From CAZPLZ01 sp964587525 (GTDB lineage Bacteria; Oederibacteriota; CAKKQC01), in the NCBI GenBank assembly GCA_964587525.1, contig CAZPLZ010000084.1, forward strand, positions 1 to 14,232: a DNA stretch of 14,232 bases, read 5' to 3'. The translations under genes were made by a program, and so were the position numbers. The notes under the pieces were generated by a model that searched no databases, had not been told where the DNA came from, and saw nothing but the letters and a program-made list of their open reading frames with translations. Below are positions 7,845 to 14,232 of this stretch, piece after piece (positions within the stretch are counted from its first letter, which is position 1; each line of letters starts with the position of its first letter).

Positions 7845-8728
7845 GTGAGTTCATGAAAAGACATAGAGACATTGCCTGGGTGAATGGGGCCTTTCTGATT
7901 CTGACCCCGGTGATTGCGATTGGCGGGATCTGCTGGTATGTGGCCTATGACGGGTTTCACCTGGCGGATGTGCTGCTGTTTGTGGCCCTCTACGTGCTCA
8001 CGGGTCTTTCCATCACATCGGGCTATCACCGATACTACGCTCACCGTTCGTATGATTGCCATCCCGCCGTGCAGATGTTTTACCTGCTCTTCGGAGCGGC
8101 AGCCGTGCAGAACTCGGTCCTGCACTGGGCGTCTGATCACCGGAACCACCACCAGTTTGTGGATACCGATGAGGATCCGTATGACATCATGAAGGGCATC
8201 TTCTGGGCGCACATGGGCTGGATTTTTTATAAGGACAAGCGGGAACACACGTACAAGAATGTGCCGGATCTGCGGGCTGACCCACTGGTCATGTGGCAGC
8301 ACCGGTACTACCTTCCATTGACGGTTGCGGTCAGCGTCGGCCTGCCGTTGCTGATCGGCTTTCTGTACGGCCATCCCGTGGGCGCGCTCCTGTGGGGAGG
8401 GTTCCTGCGGGTGGTGGTCTGCCATCACGGCACATTCCTCATCAACTCGGCGTCGCATTACCTGGGAACCCAGCCATACACCAGGAAGGACAGCTCCCGG
8501 GATAATAGCTGGCTAGCGCTGTTCACGTTCGGCGAGGGATATCACAACTTCCACCATGCGTTTCAGGGTGACTACCGCAATGGCATCGCCTGGTACCACT
8601 GGGATCCCTCCAAGTGGTGGATCAGCGCGCTCAAGTTCACCGGGCTAGCCTGGCGGTTGAATCGAGCTTCGGAGTCTGCCATCCAGACGGCCCGCGAACT
8701 CAACCGCCAGCCCGTCCCCACCACGTAA
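7835..8728 (+). CDS. Membrane fatty acid (acyl-CoA/acyl-lipid delta-9 type) desaturase
   Basis: Integral-membrane di-iron enzyme that uses O2 to introduce a cis double bond into an acyl chain, probably at delta-9, and so adjusts membrane fluidity. All three histidine boxes are present: HRYYAH (65-70), HRNHH (102-106) and HNFHH (237-241), plus His208 in NSASH, which also binds metal in the stearoyl-CoA desaturase family. Hydrophobic segments lie near residues 15-35, 45-62, 80-95 and 160-200. The C-terminal GEGYHNFHHAFQGDYRNG is typical of this family. Length is 297 aa from the ATG at 7835, or 291 from the ATG at 7853, which has a GGTGAG ahead of it. The substrate form (CoA, ACP or phospholipid) cannot be read from sequence. 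No electron donor gene is nearby. The gene is flanked on both sides by palindromic elements, between two DNA-repair genes. Confidence 0.94.
   Translation: MMAGEFMKRHRDIAWVNGAFLILTPVIAIGGICWYVAYDGFHLADVLLFVALYVLTGLSITSGYHRYYAHRSYDCHPAVQMFYLLFGAAAVQNSVLHWASDHRNHHQFVDTDEDPYDIMKGIFWAHMGWIFYKDKREHTYKNVPDLRADPLVMWQHRYYLPLTVAVSVGLPLLIGFLYGHPVGALLWGGFLRVVVCHHGTFLINSASHYLGTQPYTRKDSSRDNSWLALFTFGEGYHNFHHAFQGDYRNGIAWYHWDPSKWWISALKFTGLAWRLNRASESAIQTARELNRQPVPTT
7844..7849 (+). promoter_or_regulatory. Shine-Dalgarno-like GGTGAG before the internal ATG of the desaturase gene
   Basis: GGTGAG lies three bases before the in-frame ATG at 7853. It supports 7853 as an alternative start to 7835, whose upstream sequence is the palindromic repeat with no obvious ribosome-binding site. 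Confidence 0.4.
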
Positions 8729-8739
8729 GGCCAGTGCCA

Positions 8740-8761
8740 CCCCCTCATTAGCCTGAGGGGG
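8740..8761. repeat. GC-rich 8-bp hairpin between the desaturase gene and uvrB
   Basis: CCCCCTCA (8740-8747) and TGAGGGGG (8754-8761) form a perfect stem with the 6-base loop TTAGCC, starting 11 bp after the desaturase stop. No U-run follows on either strand, so a classical intrinsic terminator is not supported. It could still stabilise or attenuate the transcript, or be another small dispersed repeat. The rest of the 87-bp gap turns A/T-richer just before uvrB, but I cannot define promoter boxes. Confidence 0.6.
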
Positions 8762-8815
8762 GCGAGTCTCCGAGCCCGAATTTCGAGCTGAAGTTCTTAA
8801 GTTTTAACAAGCGAC

Positions 8816-10900
8816 ATGGCCTTTGAGCTTGTCTCCAGTTTCAAGCCGTCTGGGGATCAGCCGCGCGCCATTGCCGAACTGGTCAGGGGCGTCCGCGCGG
8901 GCGCTCCGCACCAGGTGCTCCTGGGGATCACGGGGAGCGGCAAGACCTATACGATCTCTGAGGTGATTGCGGCGACAAACCGGTCCGCGCTGGTGATCTC
9001 TCCCAACAAGACGCTGGCGGCGCAGCTCTACGCGGAGTTCAAGCAGTTTTTCCCTCACAATGCCGTCGGGTACTTCGTGTCGTACTACGATTACTACCAG
9101 CCCGAAGCCTATATGCCGCAGTCGGACACCTACATCGAGAAGGACGCCTCCATCAACGAAGAGTTGGACCGATTGCGGCACGCGGCCACCGCGGCGCTCT
9201 TCGAGCGGCGGGATGTGATCATCGTGGCTTCGGTCTCTTGCATCTACGGGCTGGGTTCGCCGGAAAACTACCAGAAGCTCCTGGTGATGATTGAGAAGGG
9301 GCAGAAGCTGGAACGCGACACCCTGCTGCGCCAGCTCGTGGCCATCCAGTATGCGCGTAATGACATCGATTTCACGAGGGCGAAGTTCCGGGTGCGCGGC
9401 GATGTCGTGGAGATCTTTCCGGCGTCGGCCGAGTCTGCCATCCGGGTCGAGTTGTTCGGTGATGAGGTGGAGGCGCTGGCGGAGGTGGATCCGCTGACCG
9501 GCCACGTGCTGCGGCGGATGGAGAAGGTGGCCATCTACCCGGCGCAGCATTACGTCATGCCTATCGGACAGTTGGAAGGAGCGTTGCATTCCATCCAGCA
9601 CGAGTTGGAGGAGCGTGTGAAGGAGCTTAAAGGCGCGGATAAGCTTTTGGAAGCGCAGCGTCTGATCCAGCGAACGAATTTCGATATGGAGATGATGCGG
9701 GAGACCGGCTACTGCCACGGGATTGAGAACTACTCACGGCACCTGGACGGCCGCCTGCCGGGGACCCCGCCCTCCACGCTCATGGAGTACCTGTCGCACG
9801 ACACCCTGGTCGTGATCGATGAGTCGCATATCGCCATTCCCCAAATTCTTGGGATGTACAAAGGGGACAAGGCGCGCAAAGACAACCTCGTGACGTACGG
9901 ATTCCGGCTGCCCTCGGCGTATGACAACCGCCCCCTGTTTTTTGAGGAGTTCGAGGCGCGGGTGAAGCAGGCCATTTACGTGTCGGCCACCCCAGGGCCA
10001 TACGAACTGGAGAAGGTGCACCACCGCGTGGTGGAGCAGGTCATCCGGCCGACCGGGCTCATGGACCCCGCCATCCAGGTGAAGCCAGCCGACGGGCAGA
10101 TCGAGGATCTGGTCAAGCACGTGAAGGAGCGAGCGAAGCGGAACCAGCGCACCCTGGTTACCACGCTGACCAAGCGCATGGCCGAGGATCTGTCGGAGTT
10201 CATGCGTGCCGCTGGGATTAAGGTCGCGTACCTGCACTCGGATATCGACACGCTGGACCGGGTCAAGATCCTGCGTGACTTGCGGCTGGGGATCTACGAT
10301 TGCCTGGTGGGCATCAATCTTCTGCGCGAAGGGCTTGATCTCCCTGAGGTCTCGCTCGTGGCGATTCTGGATGCGGACAAGGAGGGTTTCCTGCGCTCCG
10401 AGCGTTCGCTGATCCAGACGATGGGGCGCGCGGCGCGCAATGTGGATGGCGAGGCGCACCTGTATGCGCGCGCTCCCACCGAGGCGATGCGGAAGGCGGT
10501 CGCCGAAACCAACCGCCGCCGCACCCTCCAGCAGGCGTACAACCGGGAGCACGGCATCACGCCTGAGACCATCAAAAAGAGCATCAATGACATTCTTTCG
10601 TCTGTGTACGACCAGGATTATCTGACCGTGCCGGTGGCCATGGAGGATGGGCAGGAGTACGCGACACTTGACGAGCTCCCCCGGCGGATCTCAGCACTGC
10701 GAAAGGAGATGCGTCGAGCCGCCGCGAACCTGGAGTTTGAGCGGGCGGCGAAGATCCGGAATCTCATCCGTGATCTGGAATTGACCATGAACCAGGGCGG
10801 ATCGCCCGTGGTGGCCATCCCGAGTGTGCCCCCACCATCCCCGGCCGGCGGCAAGCGTTCTAGAAAATCGTCCGTTTCACGCGCGCAAGGTCCTTTCTGA
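8816..10900 (+). CDS. uvrB: UvrABC excinuclease subunit B
   Basis: Damage-verifying helicase-like subunit of nucleotide-excision repair. It is loaded by UvrA and recruits UvrC. At 694 aa it is slightly longer than E. coli UvrB (673 aa). Visible in order: Walker A GITGSGKT (37-44), the beta-hairpin region with YYDYYQPEAYMPQSDTYIEK (90-109), Walker B DESH (335-338), YGFRLPSAYDNRPL (361-374), helicase motifs V and VI in GINLLREGLDLPEVS and QTMGRAARN (499-542), and the C-terminal UVR domain that contacts UvrC (about 622-657). All key residues are intact. After the UVR domain comes a Pro/Ser/Lys/Arg-rich tail of about 37 residues that is not needed for the family. Its last 13 codons overlap the convergent DUF2723 gene. 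No clear ribosome-binding site precedes the ATG. uvrA and uvrC are not in the window. Confidence 0.99.
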   Translation: MAFELVSSFKPSGDQPRAIAELVRGVRAGAPHQVLLGITGSGKTYTISEVIAATNRSALVISPNKTLAAQLYAEFKQFFPHNAVGYFVSYYDYYQPEAYMPQSDTYIEKDASINEELDRLRHAATAALFERRDVIIVASVSCIYGLGSPENYQKLLVMIEKGQKLERDTLLRQLVAIQYARNDIDFTRAKFRVRGDVVEIFPASAESAIRVELFGDEVEALAEVDPLTGHVLRRMEKVAIYPAQHYVMPIGQLEGALHSIQHELEERVKELKGADKLLEAQRLIQRTNFDMEMMRETGYCHGIENYSRHLDGRLPGTPPSTLMEYLSHDTLVVIDESHIAIPQILGMYKGDKARKDNLVTYGFRLPSAYDNRPLFFEEFEARVKQAIYVSATPGPYELEKVHHRVVEQVIRPTGLMDPAIQVKPADGQIEDLVKHVKERAKRNQRTLVTTLTKRMAEDLSEFMRAAGIKVAYLHSDIDTLDRVKILRDLRLGIYDCLVGINLLREGLDLPEVSLVAILDADKEGFLRSERSLIQTMGRAARNVDGEAHLYARAPTEAMRKAVAETNRRRTLQQAYNREHGITPETIKKSINDILSSVYDQDYLTVPVAMEDGQEYATLDELPRRISALRKEMRRAAANLEFERAAKIRNLIRDLELTMNQGGSPVVAIPSVPPPSPAGGKRSRKSSVSRAQGPF

Positions 10901-12614
10901 CGACGCGCGTATAGGGAAAGCGCAGCGCCTGTTTCAGGCAGGCCCGGGCCTCGGCTTTCTCGCCTCGGTCCCACCAGCGCAGCGCGAGCTGGGCCCAGAG
11001 GGTTGCATACGCCCCGGCCACTTCCTGAAAGCGAGAGCCTTCAGGGTAGGGTCCGAAGGCGGAGCGCAAGCGGTAGCGGCCTAAGGTGGCCGCGAACTCC
11101 TGTGCTCGGGGCAGCGCTGTCTCGTCCTCCCGTCGGCCGACCCGAAACACACAGCCCTGGGGCTGCAGGAGGAAGCCGCCGGCCGTTTCGGCTTTAGCGG
11201 GATAGGTGAACGCGAGTTCGCGTGTTCCAAGCTGTGAGCGCAGGAACAGGTTGATGAGCACTTCGGGCTGTACGGTCTCGCCCCAGGGGATGAGGCTGGG
11301 GTCCAGCATGGTAAATCCAGGGTAGATCCGCTCCGCCTGGGCGTGATACCACAACCGGGTCAGGAAGGGCCGGTGCACGAGAATCACATCGCCGCGCTCG
11401 CCGAGCACACGCTGCAAGAACATGGGGGGATAGAAATCGTCGTCATGCTGGGTGACGAGCACGGCTCCTGGGCCCAGGCTGCGCAGGAGATTGCGTCCCC
11501 AGTCCACTGCGCCGTAGTAGCGCGAGAGGTTGGCGGCGGGCAACCCCTGGGACGCGGCGAAACCGGTCACGAAGAGTCCCGCCGTTAAGGCAAGCGGCCG
11601 GCCGAACCGGCCGAGCCACTGCTCCAGGCTCGTGAGCCCCGCTCCGGCTAGGGCGCACAGGAACGCGACCACGGGCAGCAGGTAGTAGTCAACGCCGGCG
11701 ATATTGAAGTTGGAAACGAGGGCAAGGGCAAACGCCGTGCCGGCCGCGCCGGCCAGGAGGACTGGCCACGCCCTCAACCGCAGCCCGTACGCTCCCAGGA
11801 GCGCGAGTGCCAGGATAGGGGGGCCGGCTTGGCGCCAAAGCTCCGTGATCCCGTGTGTCCAAAGCCGGCTGAATTTTTGCGCTGACGTGTAAGCCTTGAA
11901 CCGGCCGGAGTAATCCTTCGCTGAAAGATAGCGGTGCACCTGGCTCGCGGAATCGAGCTGGCCGAACATGAGGGAAGGCGAGGCCCGGGCGCACAGCGGC
12001 AGCGCCACCGGTTTGAGGGACAGACCCAGGATGGCCAGCAGGATGAGCAGGCCAACTCGCCGTCGGGTGAGCTGGCGGCGCTCTCGCCAGAGGAGCGCGG
12101 CGGCGGCTGGGGCGAGGTAGAGGGTCTGCATGTGATGGGAGAGCGAAAGGCCGGCCAGCAGCGCGAGGAGTGGAAACCAGCGGCTCCCCTCCCGCCAGGC
12201 GTGCAGGCACAGCAGGGAAGCGCCGCACATGAGCGCCAGGTTGAGGGCATACTTGTCCGCGAGCGCGCCCTGCAGGGCCAGCGCGGGAGCGAACGCCAGG
12301 GCGAGGGAGCAGGAAGCCGCCACGAGCGCGTGCGTGGGTTGAAGCTTGCGGATGAATGCGTAGACCAGCGTGGCCGCCAGCGCGGCGCTAGCGGCGGACA
12401 TGAGCGCCAGCCGGAATGACGGCGACCCGACTGGCAGCAAGGACCAAAGTTTTCCGAGCATAAGGTACAGGGGGTAACCTGGTGGGTGAGTGAGGGAGAG
12501 CGTGATCGCAGCGGTGGCGAACTCGCCGCTATCCTCAAGAGCAATTGTCGGCGCCATCAGTCTGAGGTAGATGGCGAAACAGGTCAGAAACAGCAGAGAG
12601 CTCATAAAGATCAC
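10860..12614 (-). CDS. DUF2723 (GT-C-like) multi-span membrane protein
   Basis: Polytopic inner-membrane protein of the DUF2723 family, which is related to GT-C glycosyltransferases such as protein O-mannosyltransferases. Acceptor and sugar are unknown. At 584 aa it has the family signature near the N-terminus: APTIALEDSGEFATAA (21-36, acidic loop DSGE) and THPPGYPLYLMLGKLW (42-57). Roughly ten hydrophobic segments follow up to about residue 370. The soluble C-terminal part contains the family's GAVLVTQHDDDFYPPMFLQRV and DVILVHRPFLTRLWY. The last 45 residues (TLWAQLALRWWDRGEKAEARACLKQAL) look like one TPR-type helical hairpin. The start is GTG at 12614, with an in-frame ATG at 12605 as the alternative. 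It is last in a minus-strand run after the metallophosphoesterase. Its TAG stop lies 41 bp inside the convergent uvrB. An envelope glycosylation role is inference. Confidence 0.9.
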   Translation of the reverse strand: MIFMSSLLFLTCFAIYLRLMAPTIALEDSGEFATAAITLSLTHPPGYPLYLMLGKLWSLLPVGSPSFRLALMSAASAALAATLVYAFIRKLQPTHALVAASCSLALAFAPALALQGALADKYALNLALMCGASLLCLHAWREGSRWFPLLALLAGLSLSHHMQTLYLAPAAAALLWRERRQLTRRRVGLLILLAILGLSLKPVALPLCARASPSLMFGQLDSASQVHRYLSAKDYSGRFKAYTSAQKFSRLWTHGITELWRQAGPPILALALLGAYGLRLRAWPVLLAGAAGTAFALALVSNFNIAGVDYYLLPVVAFLCALAGAGLTSLEQWLGRFGRPLALTAGLFVTGFAASQGLPAANLSRYYGAVDWGRNLLRSLGPGAVLVTQHDDDFYPPMFLQRVLGERGDVILVHRPFLTRLWYHAQAERIYPGFTMLDPSLIPWGETVQPEVLINLFLRSQLGTRELAFTYPAKAETAGGFLLQPQGCVFRVGRREDETALPRAQEFAATLGRYRLRSAFGPYPEGSRFQEVAGAYATLWAQLALRWWDRGEKAEARACLKQALRFPYTRVVRKDLARVKRTIF

Positions 12615-12623
12615 TCTTCCCTC
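12615..12623 (-). promoter_or_regulatory. Ribosome-binding site of the DUF2723 gene, partly inside a hairpin
   Basis: Read on the minus strand, GAGGGAAGA directly precedes the GTG at 12614. The GAGGG part (12619-12623) belongs to the 3' arm of the 12-bp hairpin, so the ribosome-binding site would be paired when the hairpin forms in the mRNA. Confidence 0.45.
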
Positions 12624-12660
12624 TCCCCCACTCTAATGGGGGAGAGGGTAGGGTGAGGGG
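12619..12660. repeat. Perfect 12-bp inverted repeat of a dispersed-repeat type
   Basis: CCCTCTCCCCCA (12619-12630) and TGGGGGAGAGGG (12637-12648) form a perfect stem with a 6-base loop. They are followed by TAGGGTGAGGGGG up to about 12661. The pattern 'ccctctccccca...gggagagggtagggtgaggg' is one I recall as a very common short intergenic repeat in many bacteria; copy number here cannot be checked. It fills most of the 55-bp gap between the metallophosphoesterase stop and the DUF2723 start. There is no T-run after either arm. Confidence 0.85.
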
Positions 12661-12669
12661 GTTGGTTGT

Positions 12670-13404
12670 TTATGTTCCCACTTCTAATCTGTCGGCCAGG
12701 ATGTCCGGCAGCCCGGCGGCCCTGATTTTCCGTTGGGCGGTTGTGATGTCGTACGTGGCTCGTGCCATGGTAACGGTGCGCTCGTCTGTGTCGTAGATGA
12801 CGTGGCATGCCTTGGGATTGCCGTCCCGTGGCTGGCCGACACTGCCCACGTTGATGAGGTAGCGGCTCCCCTCCTCCAGGTGTAAGTGATCGCCGAGGAA
12901 CTGGAAAAATTCTTCCCCCTTCTTGATCAGGATCAACGGCTGGTGGGAGTGGCCGACGAACGCACAGTGCGCCTGCGTGGCGTTGAACCCGTTCCTCATC
13001 TCGACCATCCGCATCTGGGCGTGGATGTAGTGCCAATTGGACGGCTCAAAGGGCGAGGCGTGCACCAGCAGCACCTGCTCCACCGATTCCGTGAACGGCA
13101 GCGCTTTAAGCCATTCGCCGTGCTCGGGGGTGAGCTGTCCTTGAGTCCACAGCACAGCTTCACGGGCATGCTGGTTAAAGTGGGTGATGTCTTCCGCTCC
13201 CACGCAGGCCGCGTCATGGTTGCCTATCACCACCACGTCTGCTGCCTGGCGCACGCGGGCCACGCACTCGTTGGGGTTGGCCCCGTAGCCGACCAGGTCA
13301 CCGAGGCACCAGGTGCGCTGTACCCCCTCCCGCGCTTGAGCGTCCAGTACGGCTTCCAGCGCCTCCAAGTTGCCGTGCACGTCGGAAAAGATGCCGATTT
13401 TCAA
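12670..13404 (-). CDS. Calcineurin-like metallophosphoesterase (YfcE/MPE type)
   Basis: Predicted cytoplasmic two-metal phosphoesterase of 244 aa. The five metal-binding blocks are all present: SDVHGN (Asp8, His10), GDLVGYG (Asp36), GNHDA (Asn62, His63), VHASP (His115) and GHSH (His151, His153). NVGSVGQPRDG (185-195) is typical of the small single-domain subfamily that hydrolyses phosphodiesters or phosphomonoesters. The substrate is unknown. No signal peptide is visible. The start codon is TTG (13402-13404), chosen because family members begin exactly at MKIGIFSDVHGN and no better start exists. No ribosome-binding site is evident before it. It begins 4 bp after the stop of the DHH gene, so translation probably depends on coupling to that gene. 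Sharing an operon with a DHH phosphoesterase suggests linked nucleotide or RNA turnover, which is inference. Confidence 0.93.
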   Translation of the reverse strand: MKIGIFSDVHGNLEALEAVLDAQAREGVQRTWCLGDLVGYGANPNECVARVRQAADVVVIGNHDAACVGAEDITHFNQHAREAVLWTQGQLTPEHGEWLKALPFTESVEQVLLVHASPFEPSNWHYIHAQMRMVEMRNGFNATQAHCAFVGHSHQPLILIKKGEEFFQFLGDHLHLEEGSRYLINVGSVGQPRDGNPKACHVIYDTDERTVTMARATYDITTAQRKIRAAGLPDILADRLEVGT

Positions 13405-13408
13405 CGTA

Positions 13409-14232
13409 TTAGCGGGAACGCTTGCGATGCCCCTTCATCTGTTTTGCGCATGCCGCGGCCAAGCGGCGACGGGCTTCCTCGATCGTCACCCCATTAAGGG
13501 TGCAGCCCGCCGCGTAGGCATGGCCACCTCCGCCGAAGTGCTCAGCGATCCTGTTGACGGGGATGTCCGATTTCGCGCGCAGGCTGACCCGTACATCGCC
13601 GTTTGCGGTCTCGCGCAGGAAGGCGGCTATCGTGACGTTGTTGACCGCCCGTGGGTACTCGACGAAATCTTCGGTGTCCACTTCGGTCGTCCCCGTGCTG
13701 GCGAAATCGTCCCGTGTCACCGCCATCCACGACAGGTTCTCCCGTACGGTGAGTGATTCCAGCGCGCGCGCAAGCAACTTGAAGCGGCGCAGCGGCTCGC
13801 GCTCATAGATCTGCACGCCGACGTCCCGGGGGTTGACGCCGGCCTCGACGAGTTGGGACGCGAGACGTAGCACGTCCGGCGTGGTGTTGTGGTAGCGAAA
13901 ACCGCCAGTCTCTGTGTACAGCCCGACGTACAAGTTCGTGGCGATGGCCTTGGTCAGTGGGACGCCCAAGCTTAGCCGGAGGGCTTCGGCGAGGACGACG
14001 GTGGCTGGAGCCGCCGGGTCCACCAGATTATACGTGCCGTACGCATGGTTGTTCAGGTGATGATCGATGTTGATGATGGTGTGAGCCCGGCGTGCGAGCG
14101 GCCCGCCGGTGCCCGCGCGCTTCAGTGTCGCGCACTCCAGCACGATCGCGATGTCGAACCGCTTTGGCAGCGTGCGGGAGGTCGTGAGGACGGTCCGGGA
14201 AGACGGGAGGAATCGGTAGCGCTGAGGCACCG
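13409..14232 (-). CDS. DHH/DHHA1 phosphoesterase, NrnA-like; N-terminus outside window
   Basis: Member of the DHH superfamily of manganese-dependent phosphoesterases. The NrnA/RecJ-like branch degrades short oligoribonucleotides and/or dephosphorylates 3'-phosphoadenosine 5'-phosphate. The frame is open to the window end, so about 50 N-terminal residues carrying the first Asp motifs are cut off. A GTG at 14230 is internal, not the start. Visible are DIAIVLECATLKRAG, the DHH motif in INIDHHLNNH, a metal-site region ETGGFRYHNTTPDVLRLA, the linker, and the DHHA1 domain with RIAEHFGGGGHAYAAGCTL near the C-terminus, whose GGGH loop binds substrate. In the commonest DHH subfamily the second motif is preceded by Asp in 'vvDC'; here it is LEC, with Glu in that place. 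Gene order elsewhere often places nrnA near rbfA and truB, which may lie just outside. Confidence 0.92.
   Translation of the reverse strand, partial: VPQRYRFLPSSRTVLTTSRTLPKRFDIAIVLECATLKRAGTGGPLARRAHTIINIDHHLNNHAYGTYNLVDPAAPATVVLAEALRLSLGVPLTKAIATNLYVGLYTETGGFRYHNTTPDVLRLASQLVEAGVNPRDVGVQIYEREPLRRFKLLARALESLTVRENLSWMAVTRDDFASTGTTEVDTEDFVEYPRAVNNVTIAAFLRETANGDVRVSLRAKSDIPVNRIAEHFGGGGHAYAAGCTLNGVTIEEARRRLAAACAKQMKGHRKRSR

Noticed and set aside
8740..8761. Hairpin as an intrinsic terminator for the desaturase gene
   Set aside because: The stem is good but no T-run follows on the plus strand and none precedes on the other, so it is listed only as a hairpin.
8804..9718. Long minus-strand open frame (304 codons) opposite uvrB, with others opposite uvrB at 9734-10552 and opposite mutM at 6932-7771
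   Set aside because: These mirror strongly conserved genes in GC-rich DNA. Their translations are Arg/His/Leu-rich with no recognisable motif, as expected from codon bias.
10020..10036. CACCAC/GTGGTG hairpin in uvrB
   Set aside because: It falls in the conserved HHRVVEQ coding segment and is explained by the protein sequence.
11595..11613. CGGCCGG/CCGGCCG inverted repeat inside the DUF2723 gene
   Set aside because: It is a short, purely G/C stem in GC-rich coding DNA and easily arises by chance.
11774..12544. 256-codon open frame on the same strand as the DUF2723 gene in another frame
   Set aside because: The translation is low-complexity Ser/Arg/Pro/Cys with no motif, while the DUF2723 frame carries the full family signature across the same bases.
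14228..14230. GTG as the true start of the DHH gene
   Set aside because: The frame stays open to the window edge and the expected N-terminal Asp motifs of the DHH domain would be missing, so the gene is simply cut by the window.
1..14232. Defence system, CRISPR array, prophage, tRNA, biosynthetic cluster or transposase gene
   Set aside because: I looked for these on both strands. Every long real frame is accounted for by the ten genes, and all intergenic gaps are under 90 bp with no array or tRNA-like structure.

Overview
This GC-rich window is a densely packed bacterial chromosome segment. It holds ten protein-coding genes, two of them cut by the window edges, and no RNA gene, CRISPR array or complete insertion sequence. 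Recognisable LPS-export (LptE-type) and TamB/AsmA-type proteins point to a diderm, Gram-negative organism. The mix of leuS-lptE, a TamB-like protein, a DUF2723 membrane protein and non-canonical starts would fit an uncultured lineage such as Omnitrophota or another PVC-like phylum. That placement is an impression from gene content, not a demonstrated assignment.

Plus strand, 1-8728: the 3' part of leuS runs into lptE with an ATGA stop/start overlap. Then come tamB (1269 aa), a secreted transglutaminase-fold protein lacking the catalytic Cys and His, mutM (Fpg glycosylase) and a membrane fatty acid desaturase. The first five genes overlap or are at most 32 bp apart and look like one operon. 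lptE, tamB and the transglutaminase-like gene form an envelope block. A 10-bp direct repeat brackets a palindromic element between mutM and the desaturase gene. Removing one repeat copy plus the element would leave those two genes overlapping by ATGA as well, so the desaturase gene may once have been coupled to this operon.

Plus strand, 8816-10900: uvrB, the excision-repair helicase subunit, follows an 87-bp gap that contains a GC-rich hairpin.

Minus strand, 10860-14232: transcription runs from the right edge through a DHH/DHHA1 phosphoesterase (5' end cut off), a calcineurin-like metallophosphoesterase with a TTG start, and a DUF2723 multi-span membrane protein. The DUF2723 gene overlaps the end of uvrB tail-to-tail by 41 bp. 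A perfect 12-bp hairpin from what looks like a dispersed repeat sits immediately before the DUF2723 start and contains its likely ribosome-binding site.

No gene-free stretch exceeds 90 bp. I found no clearly new multi-gene system. The most interesting signals are the element with its possible target duplication at 7744-7844, the apparently dead transglutaminase fold in an envelope operon, and the hairpin over the DUF2723 start.
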